From NCBI GenBank assembly GCA_021791845.1, contig JAJYVT010000019.1:1-47465 (forward strand): DNA of 47,465 nucleotides, given 5' to 3'. The position numbers and the translations under genes were made by a program. Position 1 is the stretch's first letter. Every line of letters starts with the position of its first letter. Positions 1 through 9,455 of the stretch are shown here, piece by piece. Origin of the DNA: Actinomycetes bacterium (GTDB lineage Bacteria > Actinomycetota > Acidimicrobiia > Acidimicrobiales > RAAP-2). A model generated the notes under the pieces. The model ran no database searches, had not been told where the DNA came from, and saw only the letters and a program-made list of their open reading frames with translations.

Positions 1-621
1 CGCTACGGGTCGCCGGCCATGCAGGTGACCGGGGACCGGACCACCGAGCACGGCCTGGCGACCGTGGCCGTGGACAGCGAGGGCGTCGCCGCCCAGTCGT
101 TCGACATCGTCCGCGACGGCGTGCTGGCCGGGTACCAGCTCGACCGCTCCATCGCCGCCGCCGAGGGCCTGGGCCGGTCGAACGGCTGCGCCTTCGCCGA
201 CTCCCCCCTGCACGTCCCGATCCAGCGGATGGCCAACGTCTCGCTCCAGCCCGCACCGGGCGACGGCCCCTCCACCGAGGACCTGATCGCCGGGGTGGAC
301 CGGGGCATCTACGTCGTGGGCGACAAGAGCTGGTCGATCGACATGCAGCGCTACAACTTCCAGTTCACCGGGCAGCGCTTCTTCGCCATCCACGGCGGCC
401 GGCTGGCCGGCCAGCTGCGCGACGTCGCCTACCAGGCCACGACGACGGACTTCTGGGGAGCCATGGAGGCGGTCGGCGGGCGCAGCACCTACCTGCTCGG
501 CGGCGCCTTCAACTGCGGCAAGGGCCAACCCGAACAGGTGGCGGCCGTCAGCCACGGCTGCCCGGCGGTGCTCGTCCGGGGCGTCAACGTGCTCAACACC
601 CGTCGGGAGTCGGGGCGGTGA
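1..621 (+). CDS. tldD: TldD-family metalloprotease, C-terminal part (5' end outside window)
   Basis: The frame is open from base 1, so the N-terminal half, where TldD carries its HExxxH zinc site, lies outside. About 206 residues remain. They show the C-terminal fold of the TldD/PmbA family: GVAAQSFDIVRDGVLAGY near the start, YVVGDKSWSIDMQRYNFQ in the middle, and the GGRLAGQLRDVAYQATTTDFW strand region followed by a GGAFNCGKGQP loop. In known systems TldD and TldE form a heterodimer that cleaves unfolded peptides and matures some ribosomal peptides. The next gene is its TldE partner and overlaps the stop by 4 bp (GTGA), so the two are translationally coupled. Confidence 0.9.
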   Translation, partial: RYGSPAMQVTGDRTTEHGLATVAVDSEGVAAQSFDIVRDGVLAGYQLDRSIAAAEGLGRSNGCAFADSPLHVPIQRMANVSLQPAPGDGPSTEDLIAGVDRGIYVVGDKSWSIDMQRYNFQFTGQRFFAIHGGRLAGQLRDVAYQATTTDFWGAMEAVGGRSTYLLGGAFNCGKGQPEQVAAVSHGCPAVLVRGVNVLNTRRESGR

Positions 622-2006
622 GCGCCTCCGCACCGAGCCCGAGCGGGCTCCCGCACCCGGCAGAGGTCGTCGAGGCTGCCCTCGCCGCCGCCGGCGGACC
701 GTGCATCGTCCTGGTGGAGGAGTCCCACGGGGTGGACGTCCGCTACGCCAACAACACCGCCACCACCGACGGCGTCCGGCTCGACCGCAGGGTGACGGCG
801 GTGCGGGTGGACGAACGGGACGGCGTCGTGCGCTCGGGCGTGGCCCGCCAGAGCGGCGACGTGGACGTGGCGGCGCTGGTGGCGGAGGCGGAGCGCACGG
901 CGACCGCCACCGACGCCGCCGCGCCCCTGATCGGGGGCACCGCCGCCCCCGACTTCGACGCCGACCCCCAAACGACCGACCTCGCCGTGCTCGACGCCGT
1001 CCTCGACGGCCTGTCCGGCGCCTTCCGCCGGGCCGAGCGGGCCGGCACCGTGCTGTCGGGGTTCGCCGAGCACCGGGTCGTCACCACCTACCTCGGCTCG
1101 ACCACCGGGCTGCGGCGCCGGTACTCGCAGCCGACCGGAAGCCTCCAGCTCGTCGGCCGCCGTGACGGTCGGTCGGCGTGGGCCGGCGTCGGCACCGCCA
1201 GCTTCGCCGGCCAGGGGGTCGAGCCGCTCGAGGAGGAGGTCGCCCGGGGCCTCGACTGGGCCGCCACCCGGGTCGACGTGCCGGCCGGCCGCCACGAGGT
1301 GGTGCTGCCGCCCAGCGCCGTCGGCGACCTCATGCTGTTCCTCCTCGACGCCGCCGGCGGGCGCGAGGCGGAGGAGGGCCGGACGATCTTCTCCCGTCCC
1401 GGCGGCGGCACCCGCGTCGGGGACACCCTCACGCCGCTCCCCTTCGACCTGTGGAGCGACCCCCAGGCGCCGGGGCTCGAGTGCACGCCGTTCCTCGCCG
1501 CCGGCGCCTCCACCGCCGACGTCTCGGTCTTCGACAACGGCATGGCCCTGGAGCGAACCGACTGGCTGCGGGCCGGGCGCCTCGAGCGCCTGCAGTACCA
1601 CCGGGCCGGTGCCGCCCGGGCCGGCACCTTGCCCACGGCCCCGGCCGACAACCTGCTCCTCTCGCTCCCGAGCGCTGGGGGCTCGACCGCCGACCTGGTG
1701 GCCCGCACCGAGCGGGGGCTGCTCGTGACCTGCCTGTGGTACATCAGGGAGGTCGACCCCCGGACGCTGCTGCTGACCGGGCTCACCCGCGACGGCGTCT
1801 ACGTGGTCGAAGACGGCAGGGTGGTGGGAGCGGCCAACAACTTCCGGTTCAACGAGAGCCCGGTGGACGTCCTGGCCCGCGCCACCGAAGCCTCGGCCAC
1901 GGTCCGCACCCTGGGTCGCGAGGGCGGGAGCTGGCTCAACCGGATGGCGATGCCGGCCCTGCGGGTCCCCGACTTCAACATGTCGACCGTCAGCCAGGCG
2001 GTTTGA
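618..2006 (+). CDS. tldE: TldE/PmbA-family protease subunit
   Basis: A 462-residue protein, full length for TldE/PmbA. It starts at a GTG overlapping the tldD stop. The family pattern is an N-terminal alpha/beta domain ([18 protein letters not shown] near residue 30) and a C-terminal beta domain ([21 protein letters not shown] near 370, then [20 protein letters not shown]). The subunit lacks an HExxH motif, as expected for TldE, and would form the substrate chamber with the metal-bearing TldD. The 3' end overlaps the convergent LLM oxidoreductase by 17 bp. Confidence 0.92.
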   Translation: MSASAPSPSGLPHPAEVVEAALAAAGGPCIVLVEESHGVDVRYANNTATTDGVRLDRRVTAVRVDERDGVVRSGVARQSGDVDVAALVAEAERTATATDAAAPLIGGTAAPDFDADPQTTDLAVLDAVLDGLSGAFRRAERAGTVLSGFAEHRVVTTYLGSTTGLRRRYSQPTGSLQLVGRRDGRSAWAGVGTASFAGQGVEPLEEEVARGLDWAATRVDVPAGRHEVVLPPSAVGDLMLFLLDAAGGREAEEGRTIFSRPGGGTRVGDTLTPLPFDLWSDPQAPGLECTPFLAAGASTADVSVFDNGMALERTDWLRAGRLERLQYHRAGAARAGTLPTAPADNLLLSLPSAGGSTADLVARTERGLLVTCLWYIREVDPRTLLLTGLTRDGVYVVEDGRVVGAANNFRFNESPVDVLARATEASATVRTLGREGGSWLNRMAMPALRVPDFNMSTVSQAV

Positions 2007-2988
2007 GGCCCCACGCCCCGGCCACCAGCTCGAAGGAGCGCAGGCGGTCGGCGTACCCGTGGACCCGGGTGGTCACCATCAGCTCGTCGGCGCCGGTGCG
2101 GACCGCCAGGTCGTCCAACCCGGCGCGCACGGACGCAGGGTCGCCGACCACGTAGGTGGCGGCCACCTCCTCCACCACCGCTCGCTCCTCGGACGTGTAG
2201 CGGTACGCCGCCGCCGTCTCGGGCGACGGGAGCGGCCCGAACCGGTTGGTGCGCAGCTGCAGAGCCGAGAGCAGCGCGGGGCCCACCACCCAGCGCGCCT
2301 CCTCCTCGCTCGGGGCGCAGACGACGGCCACCGCCACCATCGCCCGCGGCTCGGCGAGGACCGCCGACGGGCGGAAGCTCTCCCGGTAGCGCTCGAGCGC
2401 CGGCTCCGTGAAGCGGGGGCTGAAGTGGTGGGCGAACGAGAACGGCAGCCCGAGCAGGCCGGCCAGCTGCGCCGAGAAGAGGCTCGAACCGAGGAGCCAG
2501 ACCTCGGGCAGGTAGCCGAGACCGGGCATGGCCCGGGGACGCTCCACCGCGCCGGTGAAGTAGCCGACGAGCTCGACCACGTCCTCGGGGAAGTGCTCGG
2601 CCCCGAGGTCTGCCGCCCGGCGCAGGGCCCGTGCCGTGTGGTGGTCGGTGCCCGGGGCCCGGCCGAGCCCGAGGTCGATGCGGCCCGGGTGGAGCGCCTC
2701 GAGCGTGCCGAACTGCTCGGCGATCACCAGGGGCGCGTGGTTCGGCAGCATCACCCCGCCCGACCCCACCCGGATGGACGAGGTGGCGGCGGCCAGGTGG
2801 GCGACGAGCACGGCCGGGGCGGAGCTGGCGACCGCCGGCATCCCGTGGTGCTCGGCCACCCAGATCCGGTGGTAGCCGAGCCGTTCGAGGTGGCCGGCCA
2901 GCGCCGTCGCCTCGGCCAGCGCGCCGGCGGCGGACGAGCCCTCGGCCACGGTGGCGAGCTCGAGCACGGAGAGGGGGACGTCGACCAT
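1990..2988 (-). CDS. LLM class flavin-dependent oxidoreductase, MsnO8-like
   Basis: A 332-residue single-domain TIM-barrel luciferase-like monooxygenase. Visible family signatures are [12 protein letters not shown] (about 44-55), the [18 protein letters not shown] stretch (about 76-91) and [14 protein letters not shown] (about 102-115); these match the MsnO8 subgroup. It would use reduced flavin (F420H2 or FMNH2); the substrate cannot be told from sequence. I chose the ATG at 2988, which gives [11 protein letters not shown], the normal start of this subgroup; the open frame runs much further upstream but that is antisense to other genes. It diverges from the M20 peptidase gene, with 66 bp between starts. 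Confidence 0.9.
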   Translation of the reverse strand: MVDVPLSVLELATVAEGSSAAGALAEATALAGHLERLGYHRIWVAEHHGMPAVASSAPAVLVAHLAAATSSIRVGSGGVMLPNHAPLVIAEQFGTLEALHPGRIDLGLGRAPGTDHHTARALRRAADLGAEHFPEDVVELVGYFTGAVERPRAMPGLGYLPEVWLLGSSLFSAQLAGLLGLPFSFAHHFSPRFTEPALERYRESFRPSAVLAEPRAMVAVAVVCAPSEEEARWVVGPALLSALQLRTNRFGPLPSPETAAAYRYTSEERAVVEEVAATYVVGDPASVRAGLDDLAVRTGADELMVTTRVHGYADRLRSFELVAGAWGLKPPG

Positions 2989-3042
2989 ACGAGGTGCAAC
3001 GCGCCCGGCGCTCGCTGGCTTCCCGCACCGGCACCCCTTCGG

Positions 3043-3048
3043 TAGGGT
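3043..3048 (+). promoter_or_regulatory. -10 box TAGGGT for a leaderless transcript
   Basis: TAGGGT lies 6 nt before the GTG at 3055, and no Shine-Dalgarno precedes that GTG. Transcription starting about 7 nt after the hexamer would begin at the start codon itself. Confidence 0.5.
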
Positions 3049-3054
3049 CTCCGC

Positions 3055-4473
3055 GTGACCGACCCCGCCCCGCCACCCCCGGCCCCGCTGCCCGGCGTCC
3101 ACCGCGTCTGGGAGGAGGACGTCCTCCCGGCGCTCGAGCGCTACACCACCGTTCCCTGCCTCTCGCCGGCCTACGACGCCGACTGGGAGGCCGGGGGGCA
3201 CCTGGCCGCGGCGGCGGACCTCCTGGCCCGCTGGTGCGCCGGCCGGCCGGTCCACGACATCCAGGCCGAGGTGGTCGGCCGGCCGGGGGCGACCCCGCTG
3301 CTGCTGGCCGAGACCCCGGTCACCGGGGGCGCGTCGGGCACCGTCGTCATCTACGGCCACCTGGACAAGCAGCCGCCGCTCGGCGCGTGGCGGGACGGCC
3401 TGGGCCCCTTCACCCCGGTCCGGGAGGGCGACCGGCTCTACGGGCGGGGCACGGGCGACGACGGCTACGCCACGTTTGCCGCCCTCGCCGCCGTCGAGCT
3501 CCTGGACGCGGCCGGCATCCCGCGCCCGCGCGTGCTCGTCCTCACCGAGGCCAGCGAGGAGAGCGGCAGCCCCGACCTGCCCGACCACCTCGAGGCGCTG
3601 GCGCCCCGGATCGGCCACCCCGACCTCGTCCTGTGCCTCGACTCGGGGTGCCTCAGCTACGACCGGCTGTGGCTGACCACCTCGCTGCGGGGCAACCTCG
3701 TCCTCACCGTCTCGGTCGAGGTGCTCGCCGAGGGCGTCCACAGCGGGAGCGCCGGCGGCATCGTCCCGACATCGTTCCGCCTCCTCCGCCAGCTGCTCGA
3801 CCGCCTGGAGGACTCGGCGACCGGCGAGGTCCGGCTGCCCGAGCTGCACGCCGAGGTGCCCGACGCCCACCGGCCGGGCGAAGCCCCGCCGTGGCAGGCG
3901 GCCGACACGTTCCCCACCGTGCCCGGGCTGGTGCTCGAGGGCACGTCGGACACCGAGCGCCTGCTCCGGCGGGCCTGGGGGCCGGCCCTGGCGGTGACCG
4001 GCATGGACGGCGTGCCCTCGGTGCGTGACGGCGGCAACGTCCTGCGCCCGTGCACCACCGCCAAGCTCTCGCTGCGGCTGCCGCCGAGCGTGGACGCCCA
4101 GCGGGCGGCCCGGGCAGTGGAGGGGGTCCTCACCGCCGACCCGCCGGCGGGGGCGACGGTGAGGGTGCGGGCGGAGTCGCCGGCCACAGGATGGGTCGCG
4201 CCCGCCTTCGAGCCCTGGGTCACCGAGGCCTTCGGCTCTGCGTCCCAGGAGGTCTTCGGCCGGGCGCCGGGGACGCTGGGCGAGGGCGGGACGATCCCGT
4301 TCCTGGCGATGTTGACCGAGCGCTACCCCGGCACCCCGCTGGTGGCGACGGGGGTGCTCGGGCCGGGCAGCAACGCCCATGGCCCGAACGAGTTCCTGCA
4401 CCTCCCGATGGCCGAGGCGGTCACCGTGGCCTCGGCCCGGCTGATCGCCGCTGCCGGGCGCTCGCCGGCCTGA
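3055..4473 (+). CDS. M20 family metallopeptidase (dipeptidase-like)
   Basis: A 472-residue di-zinc M20 peptidase. Metal-site motifs are in order: [11 protein letters not shown] (H102, D104), [10 protein letters not shown] (D136), [12 protein letters not shown] (E168/E169), CLDSG (D196), and the C-terminal [10 protein letters not shown] histidine. The length and the HLDKQP type of first motif fit the carnosinase/CNDP-like dipeptidases rather than the shorter M20D amidohydrolases. The start is GTG, with a likely leaderless promoter. The 3' end contains one half of a tandem duplication that also covers the stop codon. Substrate unknown; probably cytosolic peptide turnover. Confidence 0.92.
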   Translation: MTDPAPPPPAPLPGVHRVWEEDVLPALERYTTVPCLSPAYDADWEAGGHLAAAADLLARWCAGRPVHDIQAEVVGRPGATPLLLAETPVTGGASGTVVIYGHLDKQPPLGAWRDGLGPFTPVREGDRLYGRGTGDDGYATFAALAAVELLDAAGIPRPRVLVLTEASEESGSPDLPDHLEALAPRIGHPDLVLCLDSGCLSYDRLWLTTSLRGNLVLTVSVEVLAEGVHSGSAGGIVPTSFRLLRQLLDRLEDSATGEVRLPELHAEVPDAHRPGEAPPWQAADTFPTVPGLVLEGTSDTERLLRRAWGPALAVTGMDGVPSVRDGGNVLRPCTTAKLSLRLPPSVDAQRAARAVEGVLTADPPAGATVRVRAESPATGWVAPAFEPWVTEAFGSASQEVFGRAPGTLGEGGTIPFLAMLTERYPGTPLVATGVLGPGSNAHGPNEFLHLPMAEAVTVASARLIAAAGRSPA

Positions 4474-4499
4474 GGCGCCGCTGCCGGGCGCTCGCCGGC
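4446..4499. repeat. Tandem duplication, 24-bp copies at 30-bp period
   Basis: The same 24 bases occur at 4446-4469 and 4476-4499. The first copy encodes the C-terminus of the M20 peptidase and ends just before its stop; the second is non-coding. Confidence 0.9.
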
Positions 4500-4584
4500 A
4501 TCGCCCCAGGTCACAGGCCGCGATCGGCCGCATGCCGGCAACGTTGCGGTGCCGTCGGACCCGGCGGGGCCGACGGAGGGCCGG

Positions 4585-4590
4585 TAGTCT
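4585..4590 (+). promoter_or_regulatory. Possible -10 box TAGTCT upstream of nadC
   Basis: TAGTCT would start a transcript near 4597, about 50 nt before the first plausible nadC start. No clear -35 is seen. Confidence 0.3.
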
Positions 4591-4648
4591 GAGCAGGCGG
4601 TTCCCGCCGTCGGGGCTGCGCGCGCAACCCGCCCGCCACCGCCTCGCC

Positions 4649-5548
4649 ATGGCGGTGCCCGCGGCGGCCGAGCCGGAGGAGAGCACCATCCCGTATCCCG
4701 AAGACCCCCCGATGCTCGCCGTGCGCGAGGCGGTCTCCCGGGCCCTCGCAGAGGACGTGCTCCCGCTGGGCGACGTGACGGCTGCGCTGCTCGACCCCGG
4801 CCGCCAGGCCCGCATGGCGGTCGTGGCCCGGTCGCCGGGCGTGGTGGCGGGCCGGCTCTGCGCCCTGGAGAGCTTCCGCCAGGTGGACGGCGACGTCGTG
4901 GTCGACTGGCGCCTGCCCGACGGGTCGGCCGTGGCCGCCGGCACGGTGGTGGCCTCCGTCAGCGGTCCCATGGCGTCGATCCTGACGGCGGAGCGGACGG
5001 CGCTCAACTTCCTCTGCCATCTCTCGGGGGTGGCCACCGCCACCCGGCGATTGGTCGACGCGGTGACCGAGGCCAACCCGTCCACCCGGGTGCTCGACAC
5101 GCGCAAGACGCTCCCCGGGCTCCGGGCGCTCGAGAAGGCGGCGGTGCGGGCAGGAGGCGGCACCAACCACCGGGGATCGCTGTCCGAAGGGGTGCTGCTG
5201 AAGGACAACCACCTGGGCGGCCTGGCCATCGCCGAAGCCGTCGCCGAGGCCGCCCGGCGGTGGCCGGGGCGGATGATCGAGGTGGAGTGCGACGAGCCCG
5301 CCCAGGCCGAGGAGGCGGCCGCCGCCGGCGCCGCCATGGTGCTGCTCGACAACATGACGCCCGAGCAGGTGGCGTCGACCGTGGCCCTGGTGCGGGCAGC
5401 CGCCGGCGGCGTCCTGGTCGAGGTGTCGGGCGGCATCACCCTCGGGACCGCGCCGGCCTACGCCGCCGCCGGGGCGGACCTGCTCTCGGTCGGCGCCCTC
5501 ACCCACTCGGCCGCCTCCCTCGACCTCGGGCTGGACCTGGTGCCGTGA
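4649..5548 (+). CDS. nadC: Nicotinate-nucleotide pyrophosphorylase (carboxylating)
   Basis: NadC converts quinolinate and PRPP to nicotinate mononucleotide, CO2 and PPi in de novo NAD synthesis. Signatures: [11 protein letters not shown] near residue 35, the [13 protein letters not shown] segment (115-127), [21 protein letters not shown] (150-170) followed by NHR, LLKDNH (183-188) and LLDNM. Residues are numbered from the ATG at 4649 (299 aa). The true start is uncertain: ATG 4712 also fits, and the best SD-like GGAGGA (about 4675-4680) sits ahead of an in-frame ATC at 4688. The DPP just before 4712 is often conserved, favouring an upstream start. nadA and nadB are not in this window. The stop overlaps the next GTG (GTGA). 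Confidence 0.93.
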   Translation: MAVPAAAEPEESTIPYPEDPPMLAVREAVSRALAEDVLPLGDVTAALLDPGRQARMAVVARSPGVVAGRLCALESFRQVDGDVVVDWRLPDGSAVAAGTVVASVSGPMASILTAERTALNFLCHLSGVATATRRLVDAVTEANPSTRVLDTRKTLPGLRALEKAAVRAGGGTNHRGSLSEGVLLKDNHLGGLAIAEAVAEAARRWPGRMIEVECDEPAQAEEAAAAGAAMVLLDNMTPEQVASTVALVRAAAGGVLVEVSGGITLGTAPAYAAAGADLLSVGALTHSAASLDLGLDLVP

Positions 5549-7863
5549 CGCCGGCCGACCCGACGCTCTTCCAGGTCCCCGACGCCCCCGGCGGCACCTC
5601 ACGGCGCGTGGACGTCGACAAGCTCATCGCGGTCGAGCGGGCCGCCGCCGACGTGGTGGAGCCGGTCGGCCGGCTGTGGCGGGAGCTGGCCGCGGCCACC
5701 GACGCCGCCGTCAGCTCCCACACCCTCGACAGCGTCCTCCGGGAAGCGCTGGCGACCATGGCACGCGTCATGGGGGTGGACACCGTCTCGATCCTGCTCG
5801 CCACCGAGTCGGGCGAGGAGCTGGCATTCCGGGCGTCTGTCGGGCTTCCCGAAGAGCTGACCATCGGCATCGGGATCCGGGCCGGCCAGGGCATGGCGGG
5901 GAGGGTGCTCGCCAACCGCCGGCCGCTCGTGGCGGGCAACCTCGCCGCCATCGAGGTCGTGAACCCGGTCCTGCGCGACAGCGGGCTGCGCTCCATCGCC
6001 GCCGTCCCGCTCACAAGCGCGGGCCGCTGCATCGGCGTGCTCTACGCCGCCAGCTACCAGCTGGACCGGTTCACCACTACCGATGCCGAGCTGCTCCAGG
6101 TGGTGGCCGACCGGCTGGCCGCCGCCCTGGACCGGGTGCAGCTCTTCGAGCGGGAACGGGATGCGCGCCGAGAGGCCGAGCAGCTGGTCGACCGGATCGG
6201 CCGGATGCAGCGGGTCACCGCCGAGCTGGCCACGGTCGAGACCGCACCCCAGGTGGCGGGCGTGCTGGTCCGCTACCTCGAGACCGACGCGCCCGCCTGG
6301 GTGGGGGTGTGGCTGCGCGAGGGCGACCACCTCGTGCCGGCGGCCCAGTCGGGCGCGGCGCCGGCCGGTTGGGAGGGCGCCGTGACGACCGACGACGCGG
6401 AGCCGGTGGCCCAGGCCGTGCGCGAGGAGCGACCCCGCTACCACGACGGGCCCGGGCCTTCGTACGCCGTGCTCCCGATCGTGTGCCGCGACGGGTGCGC
6501 CGGCGCCCTGAGCATCGTCGACGCCGGCGGTCGCCCGATCCCGGCGGCCGAGCGCGAGCTGCTGGCCGCCGTGGCGGGCCAGGCGGCGCAGGCGTTCGAC
6601 CGGGCCCATCTCATGGCCGCCCAACAGCGCACGGCCGAGCGGGCGACCTTCTTCGCCCGGGCGGCCCAGGCGCTGGCCGAGGCCGACGACCTCGCCGCCA
6701 CCCTCGAACGGCTGGGCGACCTGGCGGTCGCCGTGCTGGGCGAGATCTGCCTCATCGACGTGCTGAACGAAGACGGGCAGCTGACCCGCATGGTCGCCAA
6801 GCACCGTGACGCGCGCCGACAGCCCGAGACCGACCGGCTTCGCCACGAGTTCCCACCGGACCCCGAAGGACGGCACCCGGCGGTCCTCGCCGTCACCGCC
6901 GGGCGGTCGCTGTGGTCCGACCGGTTCACCGAGGGCTTCCTGCGGGCAACCACCCGCGACGAGGAGCACCTGGCGCTGGTGCACGCGTTGGGGGTCCGCT
7001 CCTACGTGACCGTCCCCCTGGTAGCCGAAGGGCGGGTGCTCGGATCGGTGACCTCGGTCTCGTGCAGCCGGGCCTTCCAGCCCGACGACGTGGCGTTCGC
7101 CGAGCAGCTGGCCGAGAACGTGGCCTCCGTCGTCGACAACGCCCGGCGCTACGACGTCGCCTTCCGGACGTCCCACATCCTCCAGTCCAGCCTGCTCCCC
7201 CGCTCCCTGCCGGCCGTCGAGGGGATCTCGGTGGCCACGCGCTACCTCACCGCCAACCGCGGGCTCGAGGTGGGCGGCGACTTCTACGACGTGATCCTCC
7301 TCGCCTCCGGCGCCGTGCTGTTCACGGTGGGCGACGTGGCCGGCCACGACCGCAACGCCGCCGCACAGATGGGGCACCTGCGCAGCGCGTCCCGGGCCCT
7401 CGCCGGCAGGGTGTCCTCGCCGGCCGAGCTCCTCGTCTCCCTGCGCGACAGCTGGGACCTCCTCGGGTTCGACCGCATCGCCACTGCCCTCGTGGGCTCG
7501 CTCGACCCGGTCTCGGGGCAGCTGGCGATCGCGTCGGCTGGTCATTACCCGCCGCTCCTGGTGGGCGTGGACGGCACGCGGTTCCTGCCGGTCGAGCCGA
7601 CCCCGCCGCTCGGGCTGTGGGGACCGCCGCCCTCGATGTGGGAAGGCGTGCTGGACGCGCGCCAGGTGCTGCTCGCCTACACCGACGGCGCCATCGACGA
7701 GCGCTCCGCCGGCAGCGAGGCGAGCATGGCCCGCCTGGCCGCGGTGGCGGCGGCCGGGGTGCTCACCCCGGCGTCGGTGTGCGACCGCGTCGTGTCCGTG
7801 CTCGACCCCGACCGCGCCGACGACGTGGCCCTCCTCGCCCTGTCACGATCGCCGTCGCACTGA
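5545..7863 (+). CDS. GAF-domain SpoIIE-type serine phosphatase (PP2C)
   Basis: A 772-residue cytosolic signalling protein. Three GAF-like sensor domains are visible at roughly residues 52-200, 220-350 and 365-535, followed by a PP2C/SpoIIE phosphatase at about 550-770. Catalytic metal-site motifs are EVGGDFYDV (about 574-582), FTVGDVAGHDRNAA and ASAGHYPPLL; a C-terminal DDVALLAL closes the domain. Such enzymes dephosphorylate STAS anti-anti-sigma factors in RsbU-like partner switching. A STAS gene lies 2.4 kb downstream but lacks the usual phospho-Ser, so it may not be the substrate. The GTG start overlaps the nadC stop by 4 bp, so expression is coupled to nadC. Confidence 0.9.
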   Translation: MTPADPTLFQVPDAPGGTSRRVDVDKLIAVERAAADVVEPVGRLWRELAAATDAAVSSHTLDSVLREALATMARVMGVDTVSILLATESGEELAFRASVGLPEELTIGIGIRAGQGMAGRVLANRRPLVAGNLAAIEVVNPVLRDSGLRSIAAVPLTSAGRCIGVLYAASYQLDRFTTTDAELLQVVADRLAAALDRVQLFERERDARREAEQLVDRIGRMQRVTAELATVETAPQVAGVLVRYLETDAPAWVGVWLREGDHLVPAAQSGAAPAGWEGAVTTDDAEPVAQAVREERPRYHDGPGPSYAVLPIVCRDGCAGALSIVDAGGRPIPAAERELLAAVAGQAAQAFDRAHLMAAQQRTAERATFFARAAQALAEADDLAATLERLGDLAVAVLGEICLIDVLNEDGQLTRMVAKHRDARRQPETDRLRHEFPPDPEGRHPAVLAVTAGRSLWSDRFTEGFLRATTRDEEHLALVHALGVRSYVTVPLVAEGRVLGSVTSVSCSRAFQPDDVAFAEQLAENVASVVDNARRYDVAFRTSHILQSSLLPRSLPAVEGISVATRYLTANRGLEVGGDFYDVILLASGAVLFTVGDVAGHDRNAAAQMGHLRSASRALAGRVSSPAELLVSLRDSWDLLGFDRIATALVGSLDPVSGQLAIASAGHYPPLLVGVDGTRFLPVEPTPPLGLWGPPPSMWEGVLDARQVLLAYTDGAIDERSAGSEASMARLAAVAAAGVLTPASVCDRVVSVLDPDRADDVALLALSRSPSH

Positions 7864-7901
7864 GCCGTCGCGCTGAGCCGCCGCGCTGAGCCGTCGCTCA
7901 G
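7860..7901. repeat. Short GAGCCG repeats with hairpin, terminator candidate
   Basis: Three imperfect copies of CTGAGCCGYCG lie in the gap between convergent genes. The last copy forms a 6-bp stem CTGAGC (7886-7891) with GCTCAG (7896-7901) around a CGTC loop and includes the LigD-polymerase stop codon. A weak bidirectional terminator is possible; there is no T-run. Confidence 0.4.
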
Positions 7902-8818
7902 GCAGCGGGCTCGCCCGTGAGAGCGGCGAAGAGGTCGCCCAGCTCCTCGATCCGCCGGAGCACGTCGGTGTGCTCGAAGACCAGCGGGTCCGATCCCCTC
8001 GCCCCCGCCTCCACCTCGTCCCAGGAGACCGGGGTGGACACCGTGGGACGAGGGCGGGCACGAAGCGAGTAGGGCGCAACCGTGGTCTTGGCCGCGCTGT
8101 TCTGGCTCCAGTCGATGAGCACCTTCCCCTTGCGCAGGTCCTTGCGCATGTTGGCGACCACGGCGTCGGGATGGGCACGCTCCAGCACCCGGGCGATCCG
8201 GTGCGCCTCCGCGCTCGACTCCCCCGACGGGCGCGGCGGCTCGAGCGGCACGTAGAGCTGGAGGCCCTTGGAGCCGCTGGTCTTGGCCAGCGCGTCGGCG
8301 TGCCCGGCGTCGGCCAGCGCGTCGCGCAGCCACAGACCGACGGTGCAGCAGTCGGCGACCGCCGCCGGCGCACCGGGGTCGAGATCGAACACCATGAGGT
8401 CGGCCGGTCCCACCCCCGACGACCCGGTGGCCCGCCACATCGGCGTGTGCAGTTCGAGCGCCGCCAGGTTCGCAGCCCAGACCAGGCTGGCCTGATCGCA
8501 GATCAGGACGTAGTGGATGTCCTCCCCGTCCCCCTCGTTGCCCCCTCTTCTCCGGGAGGAGGCGGGATGGCGGGGCACGTCCACGCTCTGCACCCAGGCG
8601 GGCGCCGAGCGGGCGGCGTTCTTCTCGAAGAACGACGGCCCGTCCACGCCGTCGGGGAAGCGCCGCAGGGTCACCGGCCTGCCCGCGAGGTGTGGCAGGA
8701 GCACCGGCGCCACCTGGGCGTAGTAGTGGATCACCTCCGCCTTCGTCACCCCGGCGTCGGGATAGAGCACCTTGTCCAGGTTGGTCAGCTCGAGGCGGTG
8801 GCCCTCGACTGTCACCAC
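7898..8818 (-). CDS. LigD-type DNA polymerase/primase domain, stand-alone
   Basis: A 306-residue archaeo-eukaryotic primase-like protein of the LigD polymerase family. Catalytic acidic residues are visible in LMVFDLDPG (D145, D147) and VLIDWSQN (D236); TSGSKGLQLYVPL (180-192), HTPMWR (124-129) and MRKDLRKGK (224-232) are also family motifs. In non-homologous end joining this domain adds ribo- or deoxynucleotides at breaks before ligation. Here there is no fused ligase or nuclease domain and no ku gene nearby, so it is a separate PolD/PrimC-like protein. The GTG start at 8818 (or a second GTG at 8815) directly follows the convergent-side region; no SD is obvious. Confidence 0.9.
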   Translation of the reverse strand: MVTVEGHRLELTNLDKVLYPDAGVTKAEVIHYYAQVAPVLLPHLAGRPVTLRRFPDGVDGPSFFEKNAARSAPAWVQSVDVPRHPASSRRRGGNEGDGEDIHYVLICDQASLVWAANLAALELHTPMWRATGSSGVGPADLMVFDLDPGAPAAVADCCTVGLWLRDALADAGHADALAKTSGSKGLQLYVPLEPPRPSGESSAEAHRIARVLERAHPDAVVANMRKDLRKGKVLIDWSQNSAAKTTVAPYSLRARPRPTVSTPVSWDEVEAGARGSDPLVFEHTDVLRRIEELGDLFAALTGEPAA

Positions 8819-8837
8819 GCGGTTGCTCGGGTCCCGC

Positions 8838-9398
8838 CTAGGTCCGGGCGTCGGCGAACACCTCCAGCAGCGTCGAGTTGAACGCCGGAAGGTCGTCGGG
8901 CTTCCGGCTGGTGACCAGGACGTTGGGTCCGGCCGAGCATACCTGCACCTCGGTGTCCACCCACGTGCCGCCGGCGTTGCGGATGTCCGTCTGCAGGCTC
9001 GGCCACGAGGTCAGGGTCCGGCCCCGCACGAGCCCCGCCTCCACCAGGGTCCACGGTCCGTGGCAGATCACCGCCGCCGGCTTGCCGGCGGCGAAGACGG
9101 CCTTCACCAGCTCCACCGCCGGCTCGTCCATCCGGAGCCGGTCCGGGTTGGCCACGCCTCCGGGGAGCACGATGGCGTCGATCGTCGCCGGGTCGACCTC
9201 CTTGGTGGTGAAGTCCACGGGGAACGTGTCGCCCTTGTCCAGGTGGTTCATGGCCTGGACCTCGCCGGGATCGGGCGCGACGAGCTGCGGCCGGCCTCCC
9301 GCCTCCTGCACCGCCCGCCATGGGCGGACCAGCTCCGCCTGCTCGATGCCCTCGTTGGCGACCACGAAGGCCACTCGCATGCCGTCGATCGCTGCCAT
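8838..9398 (-). CDS. DJ-1/PfpI family protein (type 1 glutamine amidotransferase fold)
   Basis: A 186-residue protein matching the PfpI/YhbO group. The nucleophile elbow is AAVICHGPW with C112 and H113, and a PGGVANPDRLR loop precedes it at about 79-89. Family members act as deglycases, chaperones or proteases under stress; the exact activity is not decidable here. A strong SD (GAAGAGGAG) precedes the ATG at 9398. It lies just upstream of the LigD polymerase on the same strand with 19 bp between genes, so the two may be cotranscribed. Confidence 0.9.
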   Translation of the reverse strand: MAAIDGMRVAFVVANEGIEQAELVRPWRAVQEAGGRPQLVAPDPGEVQAMNHLDKGDTFPVDFTTKEVDPATIDAIVLPGGVANPDRLRMDEPAVELVKAVFAAGKPAAVICHGPWTLVEAGLVRGRTLTSWPSLQTDIRNAGGTWVDTEVQVCSAGPNVLVTSRKPDDLPAFNSTLLEVFADART

Positions 9399-9455
9399 GT
9401 CTCGTCTCCTCTTCTCGTCGTCCTGTCCCTGTGCTCGTCCCCGTCCCGGGCGGCC

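Noticed and set aside
489..1601. Long minus-strand open frame opposite tldE
   Set aside because: It is an antisense frame rich in Gly, Arg and Ala without family features; high-GC DNA makes such frames common.
4688..4690. ATC as a non-canonical start codon of nadC
   Set aside because: A GGAGGA lies at good distance, but ATC starts are very rare and ATG codons exist on both sides; kept only as a note.
2989..5439. Upstream extension of the LLM oxidoreductase frame to more than 1,100 residues
   Set aside because: The extra part is antisense to the M20 peptidase and nadC genes and has no domain signature; the enzyme starts normally at 2988.
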